DNA from: Spongiactinospora sp. TRM90649
Lineage (GTDB): Bacteria > Actinomycetota > Actinomycetes > Streptosporangiales > Streptosporangiaceae
Length of the DNA: 64,000 bases
Direction of reading: 5' to 3'
Assembly (NCBI RefSeq): GCF_029382225.1
Contig: NZ_JARLTC010000015.1
Coordinates: forward strand, 1 to 64,000
Under the pieces are notes generated by a model. It searched no databases and was not told the DNA's origin. It worked only from the letters and a program-made list of their open reading frames with translations. Below, one piece after another: positions 41,818-50,663 of the stretch (position 1 is its first letter; every line of letters begins with the position of its first letter). The position numbers and the translations under genes were made by a program.

Positions 41818-44148
41818 ATGTCTGGCCCTTATCTCGCCGCTGTGCCGTCCACAGCGGTATCCCTGAGCGGTTCCCACCTCACCATCGTGATCGTGGTGGC
41901 CGCCGTAGCCTTGCTCGCGCTCGCCGTCGCAGGCGGCCTTGTGCGGGAGGTGCTCGGTGCCGGTCAGGGGACCGAGCGCATGCAGAACATCTCGCGAGCC
42001 GTACAGGAAGGGGCCGCCGCGTATCTCACGCGGCAGTTCCGGACTCTGGCTCCTTTTGTCATCTTGATCCCGCTGCTCCTTCTGTTGCTGCCGGCCGATT
42101 CGACCAGCGTGCAGATCGGGCGGTCGGTCTTCTTCGTGATCGGCGCGGTCTTCTCCGCGCTGACCGGTTTCATGGGCATGTGGCTGGCGGTGCGCGGCAA
42201 CGTCCGCGTCGCCGCGGCCGCCCGTGAGGCCGGTGAACGGCCCGCCATGCGCATCGCCTTCCGCACGGGCGGTGTGGCGGGCATGTTCACGGTCGGCCTT
42301 GGCCTGCTCGGCGCCGCGATCGTGGTGTTCATCTACAAGGGTGACGCCCCGACGGTGCTGGAGGGCTTCGGCTTCGGCGCGGCGCTGCTGGCCATGTTCA
42401 TGAGGGTCGGCGGCGGCATCTTCACCAAGGCCGCCGACGTCGGCGCCGACCTGGTCGGCAAGGTCGAGCAGGGCATCCCGGAGGACGACCCGCGCAACGC
42501 GGCCACCATCGCCGACAACGTGGGCGACAACGTCGGCGACTGCGCCGGCATGGCGGCCGACCTGTTCGAGTCCTACGCCGTCACCCTCGTGGCCAGCCTC
42601 ATCCTGGGCAAGGCCGCGTTCGGCACCGAGGGCCTGGTCTTCCCGCTGATCGTGCCGATGATCGGTGTGATCACCGCGATCATCGGCATCTTCGTGACCG
42701 CGCCGCGCGCCGGCGACCGCAGCGGGATGAGCGCGATCAACCGGGGATTCTTCATCTCCGCGATCATCTCCGCGATTCTCGTCGCGGTGGCCTCCTACCT
42801 CTACCTGCCGAGCACCTTTGCGGGGCTCACCGGGGTCAGTGACCAGATCGCCGGGCTCAGCGGCGACCCGCGGATCATCGCCATCGCGGCGGTGCTCATC
42901 GGCCTGGTGCTGGCCAGCGCGATCCAGATCCTCACCGGCTACTTCACCGAGACGAACCGCCGTCCGGTGCAGGAGATCGGCGAAAGCTCCCGCACCGGCC
43001 CGGCGACGGTCATCCTGTCCGGCATCAGCGTCGGCCTGGAGTCCGCCGTCTACTCCGCGCTGCTCATCGGCGGTGCCGTCTACGGCGCGTTCCTGCTCGG
43101 CTTCGGCAACACGACCATCGCGCTGTTCGCGGTCGCGCTGGCCGGTACCGGCCTGCTGACCACGGTCGGCGTGATCGTGTCCATGGACACCTTCGGGCCG
43201 GTCTCCGACAACGCGCAGGGCATCGCCGAGATGTCCGGCGACGTCGAGGGGGAGGGCGCCAAGGTGCTCACCTCGCTGGACGCCGTGGGCAACACCACCA
43301 AGGCCATCACCAAGGGCATCGCGATCGCCACGGCGGTGCTCGCGGCGACCGCGCTGTTCGGGGCGTTCCGCACCGCCGTCGAGGAGGAGCTGGCCGTCGC
43401 GAGCGCGGGAGTCAAGGCCGCGCTGGGATCGTTCAGCGACTTCAGCCTGAGCGTCGACTCGCCGAACGTGCTGGTCGGCCTGATCATCGGCGCCGCGGTG
43501 GTGTTCATGTTCTCCGGTCTGGCGATCATGGCCGTGGGCCGCGCCGCGATGCGGGTGGTCTTCGAGGTTCGTGACCAGTTCCGCAACAAGCCGGGCATCA
43601 TGGACGGCACCGAGACGCCCGAGTACGGCCGCGTCGTGGACATCTGCACCCGCGACTCGCTGCGCGAGCTGGCCACCCCCGGCCTGCTCGCGGTGATGAC
43701 CCCCATCGCGGTCGGCTTCGCCTTCGGTTACGCTCCGCTCGGTTCCTTCCTGGCGGGCGCGATCGCGGCGGGCACTTTGATGGCGGTCTTCCTGGCCAAC
43801 TCGGGCGGCGCCTGGGACAACGCCAAGAAGCTCGTCGAGGACGGTCACCATGGCGGCAAGGGCTCCGAGGCCCACGCCGCCACCGTCATCGGCGACACCG
43901 TCGGCGACCCCTTCAAGGACACCGCGGGACCGGCGATCAACCCGCTGCTCAAGGTGATGAACCTGGTCGCGCTGCTGATCGCTCCGGCCGTGGTCACCTA
44001 CGCCGACAGCGTCCCGCTGCGCGTGGGCATCACGGTCCTGGCGGTCGCGGTCGTGGTCGGCGCGGTGATCGTGTCCAAGCGCCGTTCCGTCAGCGACTCC
44101 CCGTCCGAGGACAGCGAGAAGCGCGAGCCGCAGCCCGTGGGCCAGTAG
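41818..44148 (+). CDS. hppA: Membrane-bound proton-pumping pyrophosphatase
   Basis: A 776-residue integral membrane enzyme with about 16 helices, which couples pyrophosphate hydrolysis to proton export. The pyrophosphate site is intact: DVGADLVGKVEQGIPEDDPR, then NAATIADNVGDNVGDCAGMA, and near the end GDTVGDPFKDTAGPAINPLL. The GNTTKAITKG segment has Lys where potassium-dependent enzymes have Ala, so this is the K+-independent type. ATG 41818 follows AGGAGAACGG. A strong terminator follows. Matches SCO3547 in position next to bldG. Confidence 0.95.
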   Translation: MSGPYLAAVPSTAVSLSGSHLTIVIVVAAVALLALAVAGGLVREVLGAGQGTERMQNISRAVQEGAAAYLTRQFRTLAPFVILIPLLLLLLPADSTSVQIGRSVFFVIGAVFSALTGFMGMWLAVRGNVRVAAAAREAGERPAMRIAFRTGGVAGMFTVGLGLLGAAIVVFIYKGDAPTVLEGFGFGAALLAMFMRVGGGIFTKAADVGADLVGKVEQGIPEDDPRNAATIADNVGDNVGDCAGMAADLFESYAVTLVASLILGKAAFGTEGLVFPLIVPMIGVITAIIGIFVTAPRAGDRSGMSAINRGFFISAIISAILVAVASYLYLPSTFAGLTGVSDQIAGLSGDPRIIAIAAVLIGLVLASAIQILTGYFTETNRRPVQEIGESSRTGPATVILSGISVGLESAVYSALLIGGAVYGAFLLGFGNTTIALFAVALAGTGLLTTVGVIVSMDTFGPVSDNAQGIAEMSGDVEGEGAKVLTSLDAVGNTTKAITKGIAIATAVLAATALFGAFRTAVEEELAVASAGVKAALGSFSDFSLSVDSPNVLVGLIIGAAVVFMFSGLAIMAVGRAAMRVVFEVRDQFRNKPGIMDGTETPEYGRVVDICTRDSLRELATPGLLAVMTPIAVGFAFGYAPLGSFLAGAIAAGTLMAVFLANSGGAWDNAKKLVEDGHHGGKGSEAHAATVIGDTVGDPFKDTAGPAINPLLKVMNLVALLIAPAVVTYADSVPLRVGITVLAVAVVVGAVIVSKRRSVSDSPSEDSEKREPQPVGQ

Positions 44149-44251
44149 CGGCGGCGGTCCGAGCCCGCCGCGATCCGGTGGGCGCAGGGCCATGAGGCCG
44201 CCGGGTTTCGCCGAGGGTGGGCGGGCGAGGCCGGCGGCCGGTCGAACCGAG

Positions 44252-44293
44252 GTACGGCCCGCGGTTCCCCATGAAGGGGACCGCGGGCCGTAC
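44252..44293 (+). terminator. Terminator after hppA
   Basis: A long hairpin, 44252-44270 with 44276-44293 (about 18 bp, one irregularity), loop ATGAA region, 100 bases after the hppA stop. Confidence 0.8.
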
Positions 44294-44343
44294 CGTGTCA
44301 TGGGGGTGGGAGACTGATGGAAGACGAACGAAGGAGGGCCACG

Positions 44344-44460
44344 GTGACCCAGCCCGACCGGCCCTCCGGCGGCAAGACGCTCGGCCTGATCCTGCTGGGC
44401 ATGGTGATCGTGCTGGCCGTCCTGGTGGGCCTGTCCATCTGGGCGGTCGGAGTTGGCTGA
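44344..44460 (+). CDS. Small single-pass membrane protein
   Basis: A 38-residue ORF (GTG 44344) directly preceded by AAGGAGG at an ideal distance. It reads a short hydrophilic start TQPDRPSGGKT and then one strong membrane helix (LGLILLGMVIVLAVLVGLSI). An in-frame ATG at 44317 would give 47 residues but would place the ribosome site inside the gene. The end overlaps the presumed start of the sixA gene by eight bases. Function unknown; the good ribosome site and coupling make it credible. Confidence 0.6.
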   Translation: MTQPDRPSGGKTLGLILLGMVIVLAVLVGLSIWAVGVG

Positions 44461-44959
44461 TGCCGGGATCCGCACGCTGATCGTGCTTCGCCACGCCAAG
44501 GCCGCGCAGGTGCCCGGCCTGGACGATCGCGAGCGTCCGCTGACCGACCGGGGCGAGGCCGACGCCCGGCGGGTGGGCGAGACCCTGCTCGCCCTGGAGC
44601 TGCGGCCCGATCTGGTGCTGTGCTCGCCGTCCGTGCGCACCCGGCGCACGGCCGAGCTGGCGCTGGCGGCTCTCGCGCCCGACGCGCCGGTCGAGTTCGA
44701 GCGCGACATCTACCAGGCCTACGCGAGCGAGCTGCTCGAACTGGTGCGCCGTACCGGTCCCGAGGTGCGCACCCTGCTGCTGGTCGGGCACAACCCGGGT
44801 GTGCACGAGCTGGTCATGGACCTCATCGGCCACGACGGTGATCCGGGGTTCTCACCGGGCGCGTTCGCGGTGATCGAGTCCACCGGGCCGTGGCACGACC
44901 TGCGCGGCGGCACGGCCGTCACGCTGTGGAGCCCCAAGCCGCACGAGCGGCCCCGCTGA
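44453..44959 (+). CDS. sixA: SixA-like histidine phosphatase
   Basis: A 168-residue histidine-phosphatase-superfamily protein. The catalytic LRHAKA (RHG-type) motif lies at residues 12-17, and the second His in VGHNPGVHEL. The sequence DRPLTDRGEADARRVG (here with ERPLTDRGEADA) is the SixA pattern, implying removal of phosphate from phosphohistidine proteins or small phosphoesters. The start (TTG 44453) is tentative, since the family usually begins close to the RHG motif. It lies downstream of the small membrane ORF. Confidence 0.82.
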   Translation: MADAGIRTLIVLRHAKAAQVPGLDDRERPLTDRGEADARRVGETLLALELRPDLVLCSPSVRTRRTAELALAALAPDAPVEFERDIYQAYASELLELVRRTGPEVRTLLLVGHNPGVHELVMDLIGHDGDPGFSPGAFAVIESTGPWHDLRGGTAVTLWSPKPHERPR

Positions 44960-45030
44960 CCGGCGCGTCCTGACTAGCCCGGATCGATCCGGGCACAACC
45001 CCCGTTGGGTGAGAAGACGGGGGCGCGGGG

Positions 45031-47289
45031 ATGAGGGGGGTATCCGGGGCGCTGCGTCGTGCGCGGCGCGCGGTCCGCGAGCCGGTCAGGCGAGTGGCCG
45101 ACCTGGCCCGCCGCGCGTGGGAGGCGCTGCCCGCGTCCCTGCGCGAGGCGTACGAGGTGCCGGGACGGCCCGCGTGGGGCTACGGCGCGCTCTGCGGCAC
45201 GGCGATCTGCGTGCTGCTGCTCGCGGGCGCGCTGACCGGCCACGTCCGGGAGGGGTCCACGGCGGCCCTGGGCGCGTATCTGACGTCCTTCGCCGACGAC
45301 CCGGCCATGCCGTACGGCAGGCGCGCCCGCCGTCTGCTCCGCAACAACCTGTTCATCATGATCGGCACCGGCGTCGGCTCACTCGTGGAGCCCAATCCCT
45401 GGATCGCCGTGCCGGTCGTCGCCCTCATCGCCGCCGCCGGGGCGTACTGGAACGTGATCGGCCTGCCGCCGACGCTGGCCACGATCCTCAGCTACTTCCA
45501 GGGCCCGCTGCCCGAGGGCGTGCTCCTGCACGTCGAGCTGGCCGGCATCGGCGGCCTGTGGATAACCGGGATCGTGCTACTCACCTGGCCGCTGCGCCGC
45601 CTGAGACCGCTGCGCTCCGCGTTCGAGTCGGCGGGCCTGGCGCTCGCCGACCTGCTCGACTCCGCCGAACTGATGGCCGACTCCGAGCAGACCGACGACG
45701 CGGAGCGCGCGGAGGAGGCCGACCGGGAGTGGGAGGCGCGCCGCAAGGACGCCGAGGACGCCCTGGCCGAGGCGCGCGTCGCCGTCGCCCACTACATCGC
45801 GGTCGAGCGCGAGGAGGAGGACGAGGACGACCCCACCCCCGGCCGGATGCTCGACGCGCTCACCCGGATCTTCCACGAGGTCGTCGCGATGCGCATCCTG
45901 CGCGACGGGGTCACCGGGCTGACCGAGCGGCGCGACTGGGTCGAGGACCTGGACGAGGCGGCCCACGCCCAGGCCGAGGCCCTGCGCGACGCGATGTGCA
46001 GGGACAGCCCGCGCGGGGTGCCGAAGGCCCTGGCGTGCGCGGCGAGGTTCGCCGACCGGGTCGAGGCGATCCGCAGGTCCACGCTCTCGGGGGACGAGCC
46101 GCTGGCCGTCGGGGCGCTGCTCGGGCAGATCCGCCGCTGTGTGGACCGGATCGGCGTCGCGACGCGCTCGGCGGCGCTGATCTCGGCCGAGGGCGTGGCC
46201 GTGGGGCCGCGGCTGCCGCGCTTCACCGCGCCGCCCGGCACCCGCCACAAGGGGCCGCACACGGCGCACTTCGCGCTGCGGCTGGCGGTCGTGACGGTGT
46301 GCTCGATGGTGCTGATGCTGGTGTTGCACGAGGAGTTCGGGAAGTGGTTCGTGGTCACCGTCGTGGCCAACCTGCGTCCCACTTTCGGGGACACCGTCGA
46401 ACGGGTGCTCTTCCCGGTCATGGGCACCGCGATCGGGGCCACGGCGGGGGCGTTCATGCTGGCCCTGACGCCGGGGCACGTCACGCTCGCGCTGGTCATC
46501 GGGGCTCTGGCGGTGGTCGGCTACGCGCTGCGGACGCTCAGCCACAACTGGTGGACGCTGTTCGGCACGCCGCTGAGCCTGCTGCTCGCCGACTACGTGA
46601 TCCCGCTGTCGTGGAACGCGGCCGTGCTGCGGGTGCTGTTCACCGTCGCGGGCGCGGCGGTCGTGTTCGTCGCGGCGCGGTGGCTGTGGCCGAGGGCGGA
46701 GCGGTACCGGGTGTCGGACCGGCTGGCCGACATGCTGGAGGAGCACGCGCGGCTGGTGCGGGCGCTGGCCGACCAGAAGCGGCGCGACGTCGCGGCGCGC
46801 GTGGAGGAGGCCGCGGAGTCGGCCCAGCGGCTCGACGAGTCCCTGGAGCGGCTGGGCAAGGAGCCGGGCGGGACGGTGCCGGAGCCCCTGCGGGACGCCG
46901 TGGACCACGCGGCGCGCGTGAGGGACGACGCCCTGGCCCTGTACGCGGTGCCCGCGCCCGACCCGGGCGCGGACGAGTCGGCCCCGACGTCGGCCGTCCT
47001 GGACGCAGTGGCCGACCGGCTGGAGGCCACGGCGGACGCCGTGCGCACGGGGGACCACGGCGGGCTTCCCGACGACCTGGACGAGGCCCTGGACGCCCTG
47101 GCGACCCACGTGGAGGACCTGACGGAGCAGCGGCTGGACGAGGTGGCCGAGGGGGCGGCCGAGGAGTGGACGGCCATCAGGTACGCCTACACGCACGCGG
47201 CGTCGGCGCACCCCACGCTGGAAGACCTGGTGACCAACGCGAGCCGGCTCAGCAAGGCGGCCATGTCGAAGGAAGCGGCCATCGTATGA
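45031..47289 (+). CDS. FUSC-family-like membrane protein
   Basis: A 752-residue protein in two halves. Each has a cluster of membrane helices (about 50-190 and 415-560) with a large soluble helical part after it; the second cluster carries the FUSC-like motif ALRLAVVTVCSMVLMLVL followed by WFVVTVVANLRPTFGDTVER. Soluble parts are coiled and highly charged (EREEEDEDDPT). Related proteins such as AaeB or YccS are efflux or envelope proteins; the substrate is unknown. It starts 71 bases after sixA and ends 44 bases before the convergent serB gene. Confidence 0.78.
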   Translation: MRGVSGALRRARRAVREPVRRVADLARRAWEALPASLREAYEVPGRPAWGYGALCGTAICVLLLAGALTGHVREGSTAALGAYLTSFADDPAMPYGRRARRLLRNNLFIMIGTGVGSLVEPNPWIAVPVVALIAAAGAYWNVIGLPPTLATILSYFQGPLPEGVLLHVELAGIGGLWITGIVLLTWPLRRLRPLRSAFESAGLALADLLDSAELMADSEQTDDAERAEEADREWEARRKDAEDALAEARVAVAHYIAVEREEEDEDDPTPGRMLDALTRIFHEVVAMRILRDGVTGLTERRDWVEDLDEAAHAQAEALRDAMCRDSPRGVPKALACAARFADRVEAIRRSTLSGDEPLAVGALLGQIRRCVDRIGVATRSAALISAEGVAVGPRLPRFTAPPGTRHKGPHTAHFALRLAVVTVCSMVLMLVLHEEFGKWFVVTVVANLRPTFGDTVERVLFPVMGTAIGATAGAFMLALTPGHVTLALVIGALAVVGYALRTLSHNWWTLFGTPLSLLLADYVIPLSWNAAVLRVLFTVAGAAVVFVAARWLWPRAERYRVSDRLADMLEEHARLVRALADQKRRDVAARVEEAAESAQRLDESLERLGKEPGGTVPEPLRDAVDHAARVRDDALALYAVPAPDPGADESAPTSAVLDAVADRLEATADAVRTGDHGGLPDDLDEALDALATHVEDLTEQRLDEVAEGAAEEWTAIRYAYTHAASAHPTLEDLVTNASRLSKAAMSKEAAIV

Positions 47290-47333
47290 AGCGGCCCTCG
47301 TATGAAGGCCCGTGTCAGGGCGCGATCGGAGGC

Positions 47334-48581
47334 TCAGAGAGACGGCCTGGAGAGGTTCTCCTGAAGGTCGCCGACCAGGCCGTCTTCGGCGTCGGCGGCC
47401 TCTACCTCGGCGCGGGAGATGCCGAGCAGGTAGAGGATCGAGTCGAGGTACGGGGTGTTCACGGCGGTGTCGGCGGCCTGGCGCACGACCGGCTTGGCGT
47501 TGAAGGCGACGCCGAGCCCGGCGGCGGCGATCATGTCGAGGTCGTTGGCGCCGTCGCCGATGGCGACCGTCTGGCTGACCGGGATGCCCGCCTCGGCGGC
47601 GAAGCGGAGCAGCGCGCGGGCCTTGCCCGGACGGTCGACGATCTCGCCGGTCACGCGGCCGGTGAGCTTGCCGTCCACGACCTCCAGGGTGTTGGCCGCG
47701 GAGTAGTCGATGCCCAGCTCGGCCACCAGCGCGTCGGTGATCTGCGTGAAGCCGCCGCTGACGATCGCGAAGCGGTAGTCGAGGCGCTTGAGCGTGCGGA
47801 CCATGGTGCGCGCGCCTGGGGTGAGCACGACCTCGGCGCGGACCCGCTCGAAGATCTCCTCGGGCAGCCCGGCCAGCAGCGCGACCCGCTCGCGCAGCGA
47901 GGCGGTGAAGTCGAGCTCGCCGCGCATCGCGGCGGCGGTGACCTTCTCGACCTCGCCCAGGCACCCGGCGTGGGCGGCGAGCAGTTCGATGACCTCGGCT
48001 TGGATGAGCGTGGAGTCGACGTCCATGACGACCAGCCGCTTGGCCCTGCGGTGCAGGCCGGAGCGCTGGACCGCGACGTCGACCTGCTGGACGACGGCCT
48101 CGGCGGCCAGTTCGGCGCGCATGGCGTCGGGGTCGGCCCCGGACACGGCCAGCTCGATGCACGTCACCGGGTAGTGGGCGAGGCGCTCGATGCGGTCGAT
48201 GTTGGCCCCGGCGGCGGCGATGCGCCCGGAGATGCCGGCCACGGCGGCGGGCAGCAGCGGGGCGCCGAGCACGGTGACGTGCAGCCGCCCGCGCTTGCGG
48301 TGCTCTTTGGGGGCGGAGCTGGTGGACAACTCGACCTCCATGCCGAGGTCTTCGGCGATGCGCTCGACGGCGGTCCACAGGGCGCCGAGCGTGCCGCCGG
48401 TGCCGGTGGGCCTTTCGCCTGCGTAGGCGACCAGCACACCGAGGGTGAGCTTGCCGCGAATGACCACCTGCTCGACGTCGGCGACCGTGACCGGGAAGCC
48501 GGCCAGGAGGGCGAAGAGCCGGGAGGTGACACCAGGCCGGTCGGGGCCGGACAGGGTGATCAGGAGCGTGCGCTGGTTCAT
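47334..48581 (-). CDS. serB: Phosphoserine phosphatase with two ACT domains
   Basis: A 415-residue enzyme for the last step of serine synthesis. Two ACT domains (LLITLSGPDRPGVTSRLFAL, then LHVTVLGAPLLPAAVAGISG) precede the HAD phosphatase core with VVMDVDSTLIQAEVIELLA (nucleophile DxDST), VSGGFTQI, and GDGANDLDMIAAAGLGVAF. The ACT part probably binds serine for feedback control, as in mycobacterial SerB2. I start at ATG 48581, the usual MN-x-T-LLI start, although a longer frame to 48632 exists. Genes for other serine steps are not nearby. Confidence 0.93.
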   Translation of the reverse strand: MNQRTLLITLSGPDRPGVTSRLFALLAGFPVTVADVEQVVIRGKLTLGVLVAYAGERPTGTGGTLGALWTAVERIAEDLGMEVELSTSSAPKEHRKRGRLHVTVLGAPLLPAAVAGISGRIAAAGANIDRIERLAHYPVTCIELAVSGADPDAMRAELAAEAVVQQVDVAVQRSGLHRRAKRLVVMDVDSTLIQAEVIELLAAHAGCLGEVEKVTAAAMRGELDFTASLRERVALLAGLPEEIFERVRAEVVLTPGARTMVRTLKRLDYRFAIVSGGFTQITDALVAELGIDYSAANTLEVVDGKLTGRVTGEIVDRPGKARALLRFAAEAGIPVSQTVAIGDGANDLDMIAAAGLGVAFNAKPVVRQAADTAVNTPYLDSILYLLGISRAEVEAADAEDGLVGDLQENLSRPSL

Positions 48582-48671
48582 CTCGTTCAACGGTACTTGG
48601 CCGCCGGACGTGCCTGAAACTCGGTTCACCATTCGGACGTCCCCTGTTCAACCCGTATGCCGACTAGGCGT

Positions 48672-48734
48672 GTCGAAACCGTGTCAAGGTCCGTTGAAAC
48701 CGGGTCAGGTTCCGTCGAAGCCCCGCCAGGCGTG
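48672..48734. repeat. Three imperfect 21-base tandem repeats upstream of serB
   Basis: Units at 48672, 48693 and 48714 share the pattern GT(C/T)GAA(A/G)CC-G--(T/C)CA(A/G)G. They lie between serB and the upstream secreted-protein gene, 90-150 bases before the serB start, where they may be a regulator array. Confidence 0.6.
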
Positions 48735-48739
48735 ACGAA

Positions 48740-48765
48740 GCCCGCCCCCGTGGCCGGAGGCGGGC
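48740..48765 (-). terminator. Hairpin after the secreted-protein gene
   Basis: GCCCGCC (48740-48746) pairs with GGCGGGC (48759-48765), 15 bases beyond the stop of the leftward secreted-protein gene. Confidence 0.5.
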
Positions 48766-48779
48766 CGTGCCCTGCGATC

Positions 48780-49424
48780 TTACTTGCGGACGATCTTGGT
48801 CTTCACCGTGCGGGTGAAGTCCCAGCCCTTGATGGCGCCGATGCGCTCCAGTTCCTCGCGGCTGATCTCCTCGGCGCCGGTGGGGACGTCGTAGGTCTCC
48901 ACGCCGAGCTTGGCCGAGGCGCTGCCCTTCGCGCTCTTCTTCAGCTTGAAGGAGAGCTTGAGGGAGTCGGTCTTGCCGACCTTCAGCACCCAGTCGCCCC
49001 AGCACCAGAAGCCGGTGTCGTCCCAGTCGCACTTGGTGCCGTCGGGGCCCCAGTAGGTGACCTTGCCGGAGATGCCCTTGGGCAGCCTGCCGCCGATGAA
49101 GTAGGCGTCGGCGGCGTGCGGGCCGAGGTTCGTGGCCTTGATGGAGTAGGTGACCGTGCCGCCCGCGCGCACCTTCTTGGGCGCCTTCAGCTCGACCTTG
49201 AAGGAGGAGTAGGGCTGGTCGGCCTGGGTGGCCTGGGCGGAGTCCACGACCCGCGCGACCTTCAGCGTGGCGGCGGCGGTGTCGGTGTTCCCCGTCCGGA
49301 ACGGCACGAGTTCTTCGGCGGGCTCGATGGTCGTCGCGAGGGCCGGACCCGCGGCGAGCAGCATCGCGCCGGTGAGCGGTACGGCGAGCGCCGCCTTGGC
49401 GATTCGTGCAATGGGGTGTCGCAT
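48780..49424 (-). CDS. Secreted DUF11-like protein
   Basis: A 214-residue exported protein. The signal peptide is residues 1-30 (IARIAKAALAVPLTGAMLLA, cleavage near ALA-TTIEP). The mature part has a beta-sandwich of the DUF11/CARDB type (KVRAGGTVTYSIKATNLGPH, then a SAKLGVETYDVP end), usual in surface or secreted proteins of actinomycetes. CDWDDTGFWCWGDW contains a Cys pair for a disulfide. I chose ATG 49424 because GGAGAACC precedes it; the longer frame is rejected. The function is unknown. A 10-bp inverted repeat lies upstream (49573-49619). Confidence 0.8.
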   Translation of the reverse strand: MRHPIARIAKAALAVPLTGAMLLAAGPALATTIEPAEELVPFRTGNTDTAAATLKVARVVDSAQATQADQPYSSFKVELKAPKKVRAGGTVTYSIKATNLGPHAADAYFIGGRLPKGISGKVTYWGPDGTKCDWDDTGFWCWGDWVLKVGKTDSLKLSFKLKKSAKGSASAKLGVETYDVPTGAEEISREELERIGAIKGWDFTRTVKTKIVRK

Positions 49425-49572
49425 GTGAGGGGTTCTCCCGGGTTGGAGGGTCCGCGGGGGACGGGCTGCGGGAGGGGTCGAAGCGGCGGCGGGCAGCACG
49501 GAACCCGCGCTCACCCAGGGAATCTCCGCCTGCTGATCGCCTGATCCCCACGGAAGATTCGCTGCGTTCTAT

Positions 49573-49619
49573 CATGATCTAGGTTCCGGCGTAAAGATCT
49601 GTTTTAGGTCTAGATCATG
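49573..49619. promoter_or_regulatory. Perfect 10-bp inverted repeat between queA and the secreted-protein gene
   Basis: CATGATCTAG (49573-49582) and CTAGATCATG (49610-49619) flank a 27-base AT-rich centre that includes AGATCT. It is next to the queA stop and about 150 bases before the secreted-protein start. It may be an operator or an unusual terminator for queA. Confidence 0.5.
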
Positions 49620-50663
49620 TTATGTGGCGAGAATGAGGTGCGTATCACCGAATTCATGCCACAGATATCCCTCGCGCAGCGCCTCCTCGTAGGAGCGCGC
49701 GACGAGCTCCCGCCCGCCGATCGCGGTGAGCATCATCAGGTGACTCGAACGGGGTTCGTGCAGGCCCGTCACCAGGCCGGTGACCGCGCGGACCCCGCCG
49801 TTCGGCGTCACCACGTGGGAGGTCCAGCCGTCGGCCGCCGCCACCACTCCCGGGCCCGTGGCGGCCGTCTCCAGGGCGCGGACCACGGTCGTGCCGACCG
49901 CGATCACCCGCCCGCCCGACGCGAGGGTCAGGTTCACCTGACGCGCCGTGGCCGCCGGTACGGCGAAGCGCTCCCGATAGGGCGGCTCGTCCTTCTCCGG
50001 CGAGGCCACCCCCGTGTGCAGAGTGATCGGCGCGATCCCGATGCCCCGTGAGACCAGGGCCGTGACCAGCGCCTCGCTGAACGGCCTGCCCGCGCTCGGC
50101 ATCTCCGCGCTGCCCGGCACCGCCGCGAACACCGTCTGGTAGGCGGCCAGCGGCCAGTCGCGCCCGACGTAGGAGTAGCGGATCGGCACGCCGTGCCGGG
50201 CCAGGTACCCGTGGACCTCATGGTCCAGTCGCGCTCGCCACAGCCTCGGCGTCTCCCTGGCCAGCAGCCGCAGCGTCGCACCACCCGGTAGCGGCAGCCA
50301 CTCGCCGGGTTCGCCCCCGGCGTAGGGGCTGCTGGCCCCCGATCGGATGGGGCGGCGCAGCTCGACCAGCCATGAACCGTCCTCGTACTCGGTGGAGAAG
50401 TGGACGGCCAGCCGGTCCAGGCGCACCGCCGCCGGGAGCGTCCCCGAGTTGTTCACCACCAGCAGGTCTCCGGGAGAGAGCAGCCCGGGCAGTTCGGTGA
50501 ACGCGTCGTGGGTGATCTCCCCGGTGTCCCGCCGCGAGGTCATCAGCCGAACTCCGTCGCGGGCCACCCCCCGCGCCTCCGGCGGTTCGTGGGCCTCCAG
50601 CGTGGTCGGCAGTTCGAAGTCGAAATCCGGTTTCAGTCCCGGTTTGGCGGCCAGCGCGGTCAT
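49620..50663 (-). CDS. queA: QueA-like tRNA ribosyltransferase-isomerase
   Basis: A 347-residue enzyme of the QueA family, which moves the ribosyl part of S-adenosylmethionine onto 7-aminomethyl-deazaguanine in tRNA to form epoxyqueuosine. Typical segments: LLSPGDLLVVNNSGTLPAAV, YSYVGRDWPLAAYQTVFAAV, GRPFSEALVTALVSRGIGIA, LHTGVASPEKDEPPYRERFA and VGTTVVRALET. Other queuosine genes are not visible here. ATG 50663 overlaps the upstream SDR stop (ATGA). The actinobacterial members are somewhat divergent, so a different nucleobase role is possible. Confidence 0.85.
   Translation of the reverse strand: MTALAAKPGLKPDFDFELPTTLEAHEPPEARGVARDGVRLMTSRRDTGEITHDAFTELPGLLSPGDLLVVNNSGTLPAAVRLDRLAVHFSTEYEDGSWLVELRRPIRSGASSPYAGGEPGEWLPLPGGATLRLLARETPRLWRARLDHEVHGYLARHGVPIRYSYVGRDWPLAAYQTVFAAVPGSAEMPSAGRPFSEALVTALVSRGIGIAPITLHTGVASPEKDEPPYRERFAVPAATARQVNLTLASGGRVIAVGTTVVRALETAATGPGVVAAADGWTSHVVTPNGGVRAVTGLVTGLHEPRSSHLMMLTAIGGRELVARSYEEALREGYLWHEFGDTHLILAT

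Noticed and set aside
41581-44709. 1042-codon minus-strand frame opposite hppA
   Set aside because: It is the antisense shadow of the clearly coding pyrophosphatase, with His/Asp/Arg-rich low-complexity translation.
45009-48617. Very long plus-strand frame over the FUSC and serB genes
   Set aside because: Gly/Arg/Ala-rich shadow frame; the FUSC-like and SerB readings have clear family motifs.
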